Assembly (NCBI GenBank): GCA_949292445.1
Contig: CASEZU010000034.1
Location: 1-20,004 of the forward strand
DNA: 20,004 nucleotides
Direction of reading: 5' to 3'
Source: an uncultured Spirochaetales bacterium
GTDB lineage: Bacteria > Spirochaetota > Spirochaetia > Sphaerochaetales > Sphaerochaetaceae
The translations under genes and the position numbers were made by a program. The notes below the pieces were generated by a model that saw nothing but the letters and a program-made list of their open reading frames with translations, searched no databases and was not told the origin of the DNA. Below, one piece after another: positions 1 through 6,808 of the stretch. Position 1 is the stretch's first letter; each line of letters begins with the position of its first letter.

Positions 1-1
1 T

Positions 2-163
2 CCGCTTTCAGAGATGTTCGGCTACTCCACAGTCCTCCGCTCTCTCACCCAGGGCAAGGCTGAGTTCACTATGGAAGTCGAGAAGTACGGACGCGTACCT
101 CAGTCAGTCTCCGATGAGCTCAAGAAGGAGTATCAGGAGAAGAAGAAGGCACAGGCAAAGTAA
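2..163 (+). CDS. fusA: Elongation factor G, C-terminal end (partial, 5' end outside window)
   Basis: Only the last 53 codons are present, read from base 2 to the TAA at 161-163. The peptide begins [20 protein letters not shown], which is the conserved domain V segment of EF-G (family pattern PLxxMFGYxTxLRSxTQGxxxFxMxF), followed by [13 protein letters not shown] is the cytoplasmic GTPase that drives ribosomal translocation. The last residues form a lysine-rich tail ([13 protein letters not shown]) that is longer than in the Escherichia coli protein. A strong intrinsic terminator follows 20 bases after the stop, so this is the last gene of its transcription unit. Spirochaetes often have two EF-G paralogues, and this fragment does not tell which one it is. 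The family call is secure from the motif; the gene symbol is less so. Confidence 0.85.
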   Translation, partial: PLSEMFGYSTVLRSLTQGKAEFTMEVEKYGRVPQSVSDELKKEYQEKKKAQAK

Positions 164-183
164 TAATTGCCAGAGCATTTCAG

Positions 184-210
184 AATCCCAGCTTCGGCTG
201 GGATTTTTTT
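184..210 (+). terminator. Intrinsic terminator after the EF-G gene
   Basis: A perfect 9-bp stem (AATCCCAGC at 184-192 with GCTGGGATT at 197-205) is closed by a TTCG tetraloop and runs into a run of T to 210. It is a textbook rho-independent terminator and separates the EF-G gene from the lipoprotein gene. Confidence 0.95.
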
Positions 211-227
211 GCTGCAATGGTTTCAAG

Positions 228-256
228 TTGCATCGCGGCATAGTCTGACATACCAT
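228..256 (+). promoter_or_regulatory. Possible promoter of the GLUG lipoprotein gene
   Basis: TTGCAT (228-233) and TACCAT (251-256) are separated by 17 bp and lie between the upstream terminator and the lipoprotein start at 282. Each box matches four or five of six sigma-70 consensus bases. It is the best candidate in this gap but is weak on its own. Confidence 0.35.
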
Positions 257-281
257 GGAAAAAGAAACGTGGAGGTGATTA

Positions 282-2582
282 ATGCACATCTTTGCAATGA
301 AAAGCAGTAAGGCCCGTTCAATCCGCAGAGGGGGGGGGTATAAGCTAGCAGCAATAGTCCTTTCCTGCTTCATCCTTTTCCTGACGGCATCCTGCCGCAA
401 TAATTCTTATCCGATTATTCTTCCGCCTTTAGCTGATATGAATGCAGGGCCGTCCGGCATTCTGTCCGGCGGAAACGGAACAGTGAGGAGTCCATATCAG
501 GTTGGGAGCTCTTCCGATCTTTCAGATCTTGCTGAACTTGTAAATAATGGTACGCTGTCCCAGCCATATTATTATGAACTGTCCGGTGATATAACGATTG
601 ATGATGAGGCATGGGAGCCGATAGGACGCGCGGCCGGCACCTCTTCCGGTGAGGTGACGGGAACTCCATTTACCGGTATTTTCGAGGGCAATGGGAATAC
701 AATCACGATAAATGTCAGCAGCATGGCAGGAGATGATGCTGCTGCAGGAATCTTCGGTGCTGTGGCCGGTGAGGACACGGTTCTGAGGAATTTCAGCGTG
801 GATGGAAAATTGAAGACGGACAGCGGCTACGCAGGACTCGTTGCCGGCATTCTCACCGATGGGGCAGTCGTTGAAGGTGTAACAACGCTTCCGACAGCCG
901 TCATTGAATCCTCCGGAGATGCTGCCGGATTCGTCGGCAGGATCTATGGCAGCGGTACTATCCGTAACTCCGAGAACAATGCGAGCGTCATTGCCACAGG
1001 CTCAGGAAGCAGAGCCGGCGGTTTCATAAATCTCTCAAAGTTCCCGGAATATGATGGTGCGATCATACTCAGCAACCTGGTCAATAAAGGGGATATTACC
1101 GGTACAAACGGCGGTACAGGCGGAATCGCAGGAGATATTGTTGGGACAAATGCCGATCATCTCTACAATGAAGGAGATGTCTCCGGACAAGGTATGGTCG
1201 GAGGCATTGCAGGTGGAATAGAGGGCGGCTCCTCAGTACAGAATGCCGAGAATAAGGGCACAGTGAAACTTGCTGCTTCAGACGGAGCCGTGAGGAATAT
1301 TGGCGGAATAATCGGCAGGATAAGCGGCGCGGATCATGTAACGCTTTCTGACGTGAAGAACAACGGTCTCTTTGATTTCTCAGATGCAGGTGAATTCTCA
1401 CATTCCTATATCGGCGGTATTGTCGCCTCTTCATATTCTCCTCTCACAATTACGGATGCGGAGAATAATGCTGTGATAAATGCAGCCGGCTCAAACAGCG
1501 TCGGAGGCATCATCGGTGCTACAGAAGAATCTTCCGGAAACTATTATGAACTGGTTATTAACGGCAATACGAAGAACAACGCCTCAATTACAGGGCATGA
1601 TAATGTCGGAGGAATTGCCGGAACTGCGTCTCGCGCTGAAATAATCGGTGCAGGGAACGGTGAGGATGTGACGATCACAGGTGCCAATGGCGTAGGCGGT
1701 ATTGTCGGACGCTTTATCTATGAGGCTGATTCCGTCATCAGCAATTCCCCGAATACAGCTGTGATAGCGGTTTCCCCGGGGCTTTCCTCAGCTGATTCTT
1801 TCGGCGGCATTGCCGGCTCCATCACAGCAGGGTCTCTCCGCATAGAGAGCAGCAGCAACAGCGGAACGTTTGATTTCTCTAATGTCCCTGTTCTGGATGC
1901 CCCCACATCAAATACCAGCCTTCAGCATAACAAAGGATATGGCGGCATTGTCGGAAGTGCTGCGAATTCTTCTTTGACGATTGAAGATTCTGATAACCAT
2001 GCAGACCTTCTGTGCAATGAATATGCCAAGTCGATCGGCGGAATCATCGGCTTGTTCTCAGGCGCAGAGGATTCATCGCTGCGGATTTCCTCTTCGCATA
2101 ATAGCGGGGAAGTGAGCGGATATATGAATATCGGCGGTATCGCAGGTACCGTTTCAAAGGCCGTTCTTGATATTTCCTCTGCCGTAAATGATGGTGATGT
2201 TTCCGGCAATTATTCAGCTGGAGGAATAATCGGTTCCGTCTTTTCATCTTCTGGTTCGGTTGATGAATCATCGAATTCCGGAGACATCTCCTACGGCCCG
2301 CCGGAAGGAAAGGGGCAGGTAGGAATCGGAGGCTTCATAGGATACCTTGCTGCAACAGAGAACCTGGCAGTTTCCGGCGGAAGCAGTACCGGCAATATAA
2401 ATGGTGTAACCAGCTGGTCACATTCCGGAGCATTCCTAGGCAGATGTGAGACAGGAACCTGTGCTTTTACAGATTGCTTTGCGAATAATATGGACCTGCC
2501 TGATGGCATCGGGTTCCATGGAACTGATGTGACCGGGTGCACTTTCTTCGGCTGCAGCCTGAATGGAGCTGATGTAAGCTAG
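282..2582 (+). CDS. GLUG-repeat surface lipoprotein, probably phase variable
   Basis: A 766-residue protein of unknown function. The start ATG at 282 follows a strong ribosome binding site (GGAGGTGAT, 271-279). Residues 1-37 make a basic, then hydrophobic signal peptide ending FLTASC, so Cys38 is the likely lipidated residue; threonine at -3 makes the lipobox atypical, though spirochaetal lipoboxes are relaxed. Residues about 65-180 have the usual opening of GLUG-type proteins (GGNGTVRSPYQV, then FEGNGNTITI). About 18 repeats of the form xGGIxG follow at irregular 25-45 residue spacing, which fits a right-handed beta-solenoid exposed on the surface. Four cysteines lie in the last 50 residues. 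There is no LPXTG or transmembrane anchor. A run of nine G falls in codons 17-19; a change of one G closes the frame. No ATG, GTG or TTG after the tract could restore the signal peptide. The gene stands alone between two terminators. Adhesin or host-interaction roles are inference only. Confidence 0.85.
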   Translation: MHIFAMKSSKARSIRRGGGYKLAAIVLSCFILFLTASCRNNSYPIILPPLADMNAGPSGILSGGNGTVRSPYQVGSSSDLSDLAELVNNGTLSQPYYYELSGDITIDDEAWEPIGRAAGTSSGEVTGTPFTGIFEGNGNTITINVSSMAGDDAAAGIFGAVAGEDTVLRNFSVDGKLKTDSGYAGLVAGILTDGAVVEGVTTLPTAVIESSGDAAGFVGRIYGSGTIRNSENNASVIATGSGSRAGGFINLSKFPEYDGAIILSNLVNKGDITGTNGGTGGIAGDIVGTNADHLYNEGDVSGQGMVGGIAGGIEGGSSVQNAENKGTVKLAASDGAVRNIGGIIGRISGADHVTLSDVKNNGLFDFSDAGEFSHSYIGGIVASSYSPLTITDAENNAVINAAGSNSVGGIIGATEESSGNYYELVINGNTKNNASITGHDNVGGIAGTASRAEIIGAGNGEDVTITGANGVGGIVGRFIYEADSVISNSPNTAVIAVSPGLSSADSFGGIAGSITAGSLRIESSSNSGTFDFSNVPVLDAPTSNTSLQHNKGYGGIVGSAANSSLTIEDSDNHADLLCNEYAKSIGGIIGLFSGAEDSSLRISSSHNSGEVSGYMNIGGIAGTVSKAVLDISSAVNDGDVSGNYSAGGIIGSVFSSSGSVDESSNSGDISYGPPEGKGQVGIGGFIGYLAATENLAVSGGSSTGNINGVTSWSHSGAFLGRCETGTCAFTDCFANNMDLPDGIGFHGTDVTGCTFFGCSLNGADVS
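330..338 (+). repeat. G9 homopolymer tract in the signal-peptide coding region
   Basis: Nine consecutive G encode Gly17-Gly18-Gly19 of the lipoprotein. Nine keeps the frame open. Ten would give GTA TAA directly after the tract; eight would give GGT ATA AGC TAG. Poly-G tracts in coding regions or promoters are known slipped-strand switches in Treponema pallidum and other host-associated bacteria. Confidence 0.9.
741..2448 (+). repeat. GLUG-like repeat array (about 18 protein repeats)
   Basis: Counted by eye, the core xGGIxG or a close variant occurs about 18 times in the lipoprotein, from AAGIFG through VGGIAG, IGGIIG, FGGIAG and AGGIIG to SGAFLG. DNA identity between copies is limited to short stretches, so this is a diverged protein repeat rather than a long exact DNA repeat. 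Repeat spacing is irregular. Confidence 0.75.
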
Positions 2583-2621
2583 GCTGCAGGTCATATCGAT
2601 CATTTTCATCTGAAATGACGG

Positions 2622-2653
2622 CATGGCTCCTCTTGGCGGGAGCCATGTCTTTT
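2622..2653 (+). terminator. Intrinsic terminator after the lipoprotein gene
   Basis: A 9-bp stem CATGGCTCC (2622-2630) pairs with GGAGCCATG (2639-2647) across an 8-base loop and is followed by TCTTTT. It lies 40 bases after the lipoprotein stop and ends just before the -35 box of the MarR promoter. Confidence 0.8.
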
Positions 2654-2657
2654 GCGG

Positions 2658-2686
2658 TTGACATCAGCCTCTTTCAGTTCTAAAAC
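2658..2686 (+). promoter_or_regulatory. Sigma-70 promoter of the marR-exporter operon
   Basis: A perfect -35 box TTGACA (2658-2663), a 17-bp spacer and a -10-like TAAAAC (2681-2686). Transcription would start near 2693, inside the dyad operator. The promoter begins five bases after the terminator of the upstream gene. Confidence 0.6.
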
Positions 2687-2718
2687 AGTTGCAATACCAA
2701 CTGTTGCAAGGACAACTG
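2686..2718 (+). promoter_or_regulatory. Tandem dyad operator, probable MarR autoregulatory site
   Basis: Two inverted repeats of the form GTTG-N6-CAAC lie head to tail with a 15-bp period. The first is CAGTTG (2686-2691) and CAACTG (2698-2703); the second is GTTG (2703-2706) and CAAC (2713-2716). They start at the last base of the -10 box and end two bases before the marR start codon, so bound repressor dimers would block transcription initiation. Short dyads over the promoter are usual for MarR autoregulation. That this MarR protein is the ligand is inferred from position. Confidence 0.6.
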
Positions 2719-2720
2719 TA

Positions 2721-3146
2721 ATGGAAAAGAGACTTCATATGCTTCTTTACAGGGCGTTTCATGGCCAGAAGGCAATGCTCCGTCCTGTCCGCGAGTCGCT
2801 GGGACTGGGACCGGGACAGCCAAAGCTGCTGCTTTTTCTCAGGACAAATGGGCCGGCTCCCCAGCGAGCGATTGCATCGTATTTGCATCTTGATCCTGGG
2901 ACTGTATCCAGGCTTGTGGAGCCGCTTCTGAGGAACGGATTCATTGAGATACTCGGCACAGATGACAGGAGAGTCAACATCATCGCGCTGACAGAGAAGG
3001 GCAGGACAGCCGCAATGGAGTGGGATGAGGCTTGCAGCCGGGCAGAGGAGCGGATGCTTGCCGGCTTCGATGAAGCTGAGAAGGAAACACTCCTGGCCCT
3101 TCTCAAGAGGGTCGCGGCCAACCTCGGGAGCGGAAGCGATGAATGA
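2721..3146 (+). CDS. MarR-family transcriptional repressor of the adjacent exporter
   Basis: A 141-residue MarR-type winged-helix regulator. I chose ATG 2721, preceded by AAGGA at 2708-2712 with 8-base spacing; a TTG start at 2652 would lie in the terminator and upstream of the promoter. The helix-turn-helix is at about residues 46-69 (PQRAIASYLHLDPGTVSRLV), and the wing follows at about 78-89 with the typical DDRRVN and ALTEKG. The length is normal for the family, and terminal helices would form the dimer. It is the first gene of an operon with two ABC half-transporters and overlaps the first of them by 8 bp. MarR proteins next to multidrug-type exporters usually repress their own operon until a small hydrophobic ligand binds. 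The tandem dyad at 2686-2718 fits this. The inducer cannot be told from sequence. Confidence 0.88.
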   Translation: MEKRLHMLLYRAFHGQKAMLRPVRESLGLGPGQPKLLLFLRTNGPAPQRAIASYLHLDPGTVSRLVEPLLRNGFIEILGTDDRRVNIIALTEKGRTAAMEWDEACSRAEERMLAGFDEAEKETLLALLKRVAANLGSGSDE

Positions 3147-4872
3147 TCTCAGACGGCTTTTCTCATATTTCGGCAGATATAGGCGTGATGTGGCCGTTGC
3201 CTGTCTCCTTGTCGCCGTGGAGACATCCTTTGAGCTGACAATCCCCATAATGATGGCGGATCTTGTGGATCTCGGTGTCATGAACAGAGATATCCAGTAT
3301 ATGACGGATAAAGGCCTGCAGATGGCTCTCTGTGCTGTTTTTGCACTTGCAACCGGCCTGATGTACGCCCGTTTTGCTGCCCGCGCGGCTTATGGCTGGG
3401 GAGCTGAGATAAGAAAGGCCGAATACAGGAAGCTGCAGGGATTCGCCTTCTCGGACATAGACAGATTCGAGACATCATCGCTTGTCACCAGGCTCACAAG
3501 CGATGCGACCGTAATGCAGAATGCCATCAATGGGGGACTCAGACCCCTTGTGCGCAGTCCGATACTTCTGGTTCTCGGAGTGGCCTTTTCCTTCATGATG
3601 GATCCGGAACTGGCTTTCATATTCATCATCCTTGCCCCCGTCCTTGGCGTCATACTTTTCCTCATCATAAGGCGTGTCGCTCCGATGTACTCATGGCTGC
3701 AGAAGGCTGTGGACAGGCTCAATGGTGTTGTCGAGGAGAATGTCAGGGCCATAAGGACAGTGAAGGCGTTTGTCAGGGAAGAGTATGAGGAGGGCCGTTT
3801 TGATGAGGCCAACGGAGAGCTGAACAGGATCGGCGTTGAAACCAACCGGTTCGCAGTGCTCAACATGCCTTCCTTCCAGATCGTCGTGTATACGGCGGTG
3901 GTCCTCATAATGTGGTTCGGAGGTGAGAAGATGCTCTCGTCCAGGCTCGAGGTCGGAGCGCTCACAGGTTTCCTCAGCTATGTCATGCAGGTCATGAATT
4001 CCATGATGATGATCTCCAATGTGTTCATGCTTCTGACGCGTTCGCTGGCATCGGCGAAGCGTATCTGCGAGGTTCTTGATACAGAACCGTCGCTGGAGGA
4101 GAAGGCAGAGCCGGTGCAGACCGTTCCAGACGGCAGCATCGATTTCTCCCATGTCTTTTTCCGCTATTCAGCCGCCGCTTCGGAGTATACGCTTTCCGAT
4201 ATCGATTTCAGCATCAGATCAGGAGAGTGCATCGGTATCCTGGGAGGGACCGGAAGCGGCAAGACTTCGCTCGTGCAGCTGATACCAAGGCTTTATGATG
4301 TCTCTTCCGGATCGGTCAGGGTAGGCGGCATCGATGTGCGCGATTATTCACTTGATTCCCTCCGCCGCAGTATCGGCATCGTGCTGCAGAAGAATGTCCT
4401 CTTCTCAGGCACGATCCGTGAGAACATGAGATGGGGAAAGCCGGATGCAACGGACGATGAGATATGGGAAGCCCTCCGCATCGCCGCCGCTGATGACTTT
4501 GTCTCCTCATTTCCCGGAGGCCTTGATTATGACCTCGGGCAGGGCGGAGTGAATGTCTCCGGTGGTCAGAAGCAGAGGCTCTCAATAGCCCGTACCGTAC
4601 TCTCGCATCCAGCAGTGCTGATCTTCGATGATTCCATGAGTGCCGTGGATACCGCCACCGAACGGAAGATAATGGATGGGCTGTCATCGCTCAGCGGTAC
4701 CACAAGGATATTCATAGCGGAACGTATCTCATCCGTGCGTACCGCCGACAGGATCATCGTTCTCGATGACGGGCGCGTGGAGAGCATCGGCGACCATGAG
4801 ACGCTCATGGCGACAAGCCATGTCTACCGCGATATCTGCCGCGCCCAGCTCAAAGGAGGCCGCGATGCCTAA
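3139..4872 (+). CDS. Heterodimeric ABC exporter subunit with a degenerate ATP site (TM287-like)
   Basis: A 577-residue half-transporter. Start ATG 3139 overlaps the marR stop, with GGGAG at 3126-3130 as the binding site. Residues 1-300 form the six-helix exporter domain (helices near 18-40, 58-80, 135-154, 157-178, 240-262, 275-298). The nucleotide-binding domain has Walker A GGTGSGKT (369-376), Q-loop VLQKN, a good signature VSGGQ (473-477) and Walker B LIFDD. Asp498 stands where the catalytic glutamate should be, and Glu528 (FIAERISSV) replaces the switch-loop histidine. These losses mark it as the non-catalytic partner of a heterodimer, as in Thermotoga TM287/TM288 and BmrC/BmrD. Its intact signature would complete the active site of the next protein. 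It sits in the inner membrane and probably exports drugs, lipids or peptides; substrate unknown. The next gene overlaps by 8 bp. Confidence 0.9.
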   Translation: MNDLRRLFSYFGRYRRDVAVACLLVAVETSFELTIPIMMADLVDLGVMNRDIQYMTDKGLQMALCAVFALATGLMYARFAARAAYGWGAEIRKAEYRKLQGFAFSDIDRFETSSLVTRLTSDATVMQNAINGGLRPLVRSPILLVLGVAFSFMMDPELAFIFIILAPVLGVILFLIIRRVAPMYSWLQKAVDRLNGVVEENVRAIRTVKAFVREEYEEGRFDEANGELNRIGVETNRFAVLNMPSFQIVVYTAVVLIMWFGGEKMLSSRLEVGALTGFLSYVMQVMNSMMMISNVFMLLTRSLASAKRICEVLDTEPSLEEKAEPVQTVPDGSIDFSHVFFRYSAAASEYTLSDIDFSIRSGECIGILGGTGSGKTSLVQLIPRLYDVSSGSVRVGGIDVRDYSLDSLRRSIGIVLQKNVLFSGTIRENMRWGKPDATDDEIWEALRIAAADDFVSSFPGGLDYDLGQGGVNVSGGQKQRLSIARTVLSHPAVLIFDDSMSAVDTATERKIMDGLSSLSGTTRIFIAERISSVRTADRIIVLDDGRVESIGDHETLMATSHVYRDICRAQLKGGRDA

Positions 4873-6721
4873 GCACCAGTATTCCGCAAGAAAGCCGAAG
4901 AACCTGAAATACACTGTCTCACGGCTCATGGGTTATCTTGGAAAGGAGAAGTTCGCGTTTGCCGCAGTCGCCGTCCTTGTCCTCGTGAGTGTCTCCTGTG
5001 ATCTTCTCGGCACATACATGATAAAGCCGGTCGTGAACGGGATCCTGGAAGGGGGCGGCGCTGAAAAGCTCCTGAAGGGAGTCATTATGACGGCAGCGAT
5101 ATATCTTGCAGGAGTTGCCGCCGCATTCCTATACACGCAGATAATGGCCAGAACGGCGCAGAAGGTCGTCTATGATATTCGGCGCGATCTTTTCCGCCAT
5201 ATGGAGACGCTTCCCCTCCATTTCTTCGATCAGCGCAGATTCGGAGACATCATGAGCCTCTACACCAATGATGTGGACACGATCTCCGATGCCATGAACA
5301 ACAGTTTCTCCGCCATTATCAAGAGCTTCATGCAGATAGCCGGCACGCTCACCCTGATCATAGTGCTCAACTGGCGTCTCTCTCTTGTCGTAGCTGTAGC
5401 GTACGTTGCCATGTTCCTCTACATACGGTTCAGCGGCAGGCGCAGCAAGCGCTATTACACGCAGCAGCAGGGAAGGCTCGGCGATCTGGACGGGTACATA
5501 CAGGAGATGGTCAACGGGCAGAAGGTCATAAAGGTCTTCTGTCATGAAGATGAGAATATCCGTGGTTTCGAGGAGCGCAATGAGGCGCTCCGCAAGGCAG
5601 GGACAGCGGCCCAGGCCTATGCTGCGACAATGATTCCTGCGGTTGTCAGCATATCATATCTGAATTATGCGATCGTAGCTCTTGTCGGAGGACTCATGGC
5701 TGTGAAGGGATGGACTGATCCTGGGAGCCTCGCAAGCTATCTTGTCTTCGTACGTCAGGCAGCCGGTCCCATAAACCATTTCACGCAGCAGACGAATTTC
5801 CTCCTTTCGGCTCTGGCCGGTGCCGAGAGGATATTCTCTGTGCTTGATGAGAAACCTGAACCGGATGAGGGCTCTGTCACCCTCGAGAAGACGGCAGACG
5901 GATGGCTCTGGAGGAAAGGGGACGGCTCGTCCGTTCCTCTCAGGGGCGATGTGAGAATGGAGAATGTGTCGTTCGGTTATGAGAAGGGCCATGAGGTGCT
6001 CTCCTCTCTAAGCCTCTATGCCCACCCGGGGCAGATGATTGCTTTCGTCGGCTCGACAGGGGCAGGGAAAACCACGATAACAAACCTCATAAACCGCTTC
6101 TATGATGTGGACTCAGGGCGTGTCATTTTTGATGGAATTGACGTGCGGTCAATCCGCAAGGCCGACCTCAGGAGATCCCTCGGCATGGTACTGCAGGACA
6201 CCCATCTCTTCACAGGTACCATCAGGGAGAACATACGCTTCGGCCGCCTTGATGCAGATGATGAGGACATCAGGAAAGCTGCAGCCACTGCCAATGCCGA
6301 CTCATTCATACGCCGTCTGCCTGAGGGATATGACACGATGCTGACAAACGACGGGGCAGGTCTGTCGCAGGGGCAGCGTCAGCTGATAGCCATTGCCAGG
6401 GCAGCTGTCTCCGATCCTCCCGTCCTCATTCTTGATGAGGCCACGTCCTCGATAGACACCAGGACAGAGGACCTCATAGAGAAAGGCATGGACAGGCTTA
6501 TGGAGGGCCGTACCGTATTCGTGATAGCCCACAGGCTGTCCACTGTGCGCAATGCCGATGCGATCATGGTACTGGAGCATGGCAGGATAACCGAACGGGG
6601 CAGCCATGATGAGCTGATGGCCCGGAAGGGATTGTATTACAGGCTCTATATGGGAATGGCAGGGCTTTCCGACAACGATGAGGAACCGGAGGAGAGGCGG
6701 ACGCTTCCTGTGCAGCGGTGA
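4865..6721 (+). CDS. Heterodimeric ABC exporter subunit with the catalytic ATP site (TM288-like)
   Basis: A 618-residue half-transporter, the likely partner of the protein upstream. ATG 4865 overlaps that gene by 8 bp and has a strong site AAAGGAGG (4852-4859). Six transmembrane segments occupy about residues 30-330; the motif HFFDQRRFGDIMSLYTNDVD is typical of type IV exporters. An extra stretch with a WLWRKGDGSSVP segment links this domain to the nucleotide-binding domain. Walker A is GSTGAGKT (396-403), Walker B is LILDEATSS with catalytic Glu525, and the switch histidine is His556 (VIAHRLSTV). The signature is the non-canonical LSQGQ (500-504), as in TM288. Together the two proteins give one hydrolytic site and one degenerate site. 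No convincing terminator follows; the next gene has its own promoter. Confidence 0.9.
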   Translation: MPKHQYSARKPKNLKYTVSRLMGYLGKEKFAFAAVAVLVLVSVSCDLLGTYMIKPVVNGILEGGGAEKLLKGVIMTAAIYLAGVAAAFLYTQIMARTAQKVVYDIRRDLFRHMETLPLHFFDQRRFGDIMSLYTNDVDTISDAMNNSFSAIIKSFMQIAGTLTLIIVLNWRLSLVVAVAYVAMFLYIRFSGRRSKRYYTQQQGRLGDLDGYIQEMVNGQKVIKVFCHEDENIRGFEERNEALRKAGTAAQAYAATMIPAVVSISYLNYAIVALVGGLMAVKGWTDPGSLASYLVFVRQAAGPINHFTQQTNFLLSALAGAERIFSVLDEKPEPDEGSVTLEKTADGWLWRKGDGSSVPLRGDVRMENVSFGYEKGHEVLSSLSLYAHPGQMIAFVGSTGAGKTTITNLINRFYDVDSGRVIFDGIDVRSIRKADLRRSLGMVLQDTHLFTGTIRENIRFGRLDADDEDIRKAAATANADSFIRRLPEGYDTMLTNDGAGLSQGQRQLIAIARAAVSDPPVLILDEATSSIDTRTEDLIEKGMDRLMEGRTVFVIAHRLSTVRNADAIMVLEHGRITERGSHDELMARKGLYYRLYMGMAGLSDNDEEPEERRTLPVQR

Positions 6722-6772
6722 GCGCTGATGTGCAGAATCATTCATTTTCTTGGTGAGTTTCCGTTTCAGCCA

Positions 6773-6781
6773 TGTTATAAT
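6773..6781 (+). promoter_or_regulatory. Extended -10 promoter of the RecA-like gene
   Basis: TGTTATAAT is an extended -10 element (TG, one base, perfect TATAAT at 6776-6781). No good -35 box is seen at 16-18 bp, as is common for extended -10 promoters. It gives a leader of about 20 bases before the ATG at 6809, which has GGAGGTG at 6795-6801. Confidence 0.6.
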
Positions 6782-6808
6782 CGCTTTTAACAACGGAGGT
6801 GCAGAGAA

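Noticed and set aside
255..278. A seven-codon open frame (MEKETWR) ending on the Shine-Dalgarno of the lipoprotein gene, as a possible leader peptide.
   Set aside because: It has no ribosome binding site, and its ATG overlaps the candidate -10 box, so it is probably not transcribed.
741..2448. The repeat region as a CRISPR array or exact tandem DNA repeat.
   Set aside because: The repeats are protein-level GLUG motifs in one long open frame, with variable spacing and no identical repeat units.
2652..2720. TTG start at 2652 giving a longer MarR protein.
   Set aside because: It lies in the T-run of the upstream terminator and before the promoter; ATG 2721 has AAGGA at good distance and gives a normal MarR length.
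3025..3138. Upstream extension of the first exporter gene to 3025.
   Set aside because: The extra 38 codons lie wholly inside marR in another frame; ATG 3139 has a binding site and the usual start of an exporter domain.
3390..3965. A 191-codon open frame on the minus strand within the first exporter gene.
   Set aside because: It is antisense to conserved transporter sequence, has no recognisable domain and reads as low-complexity shadow coding.
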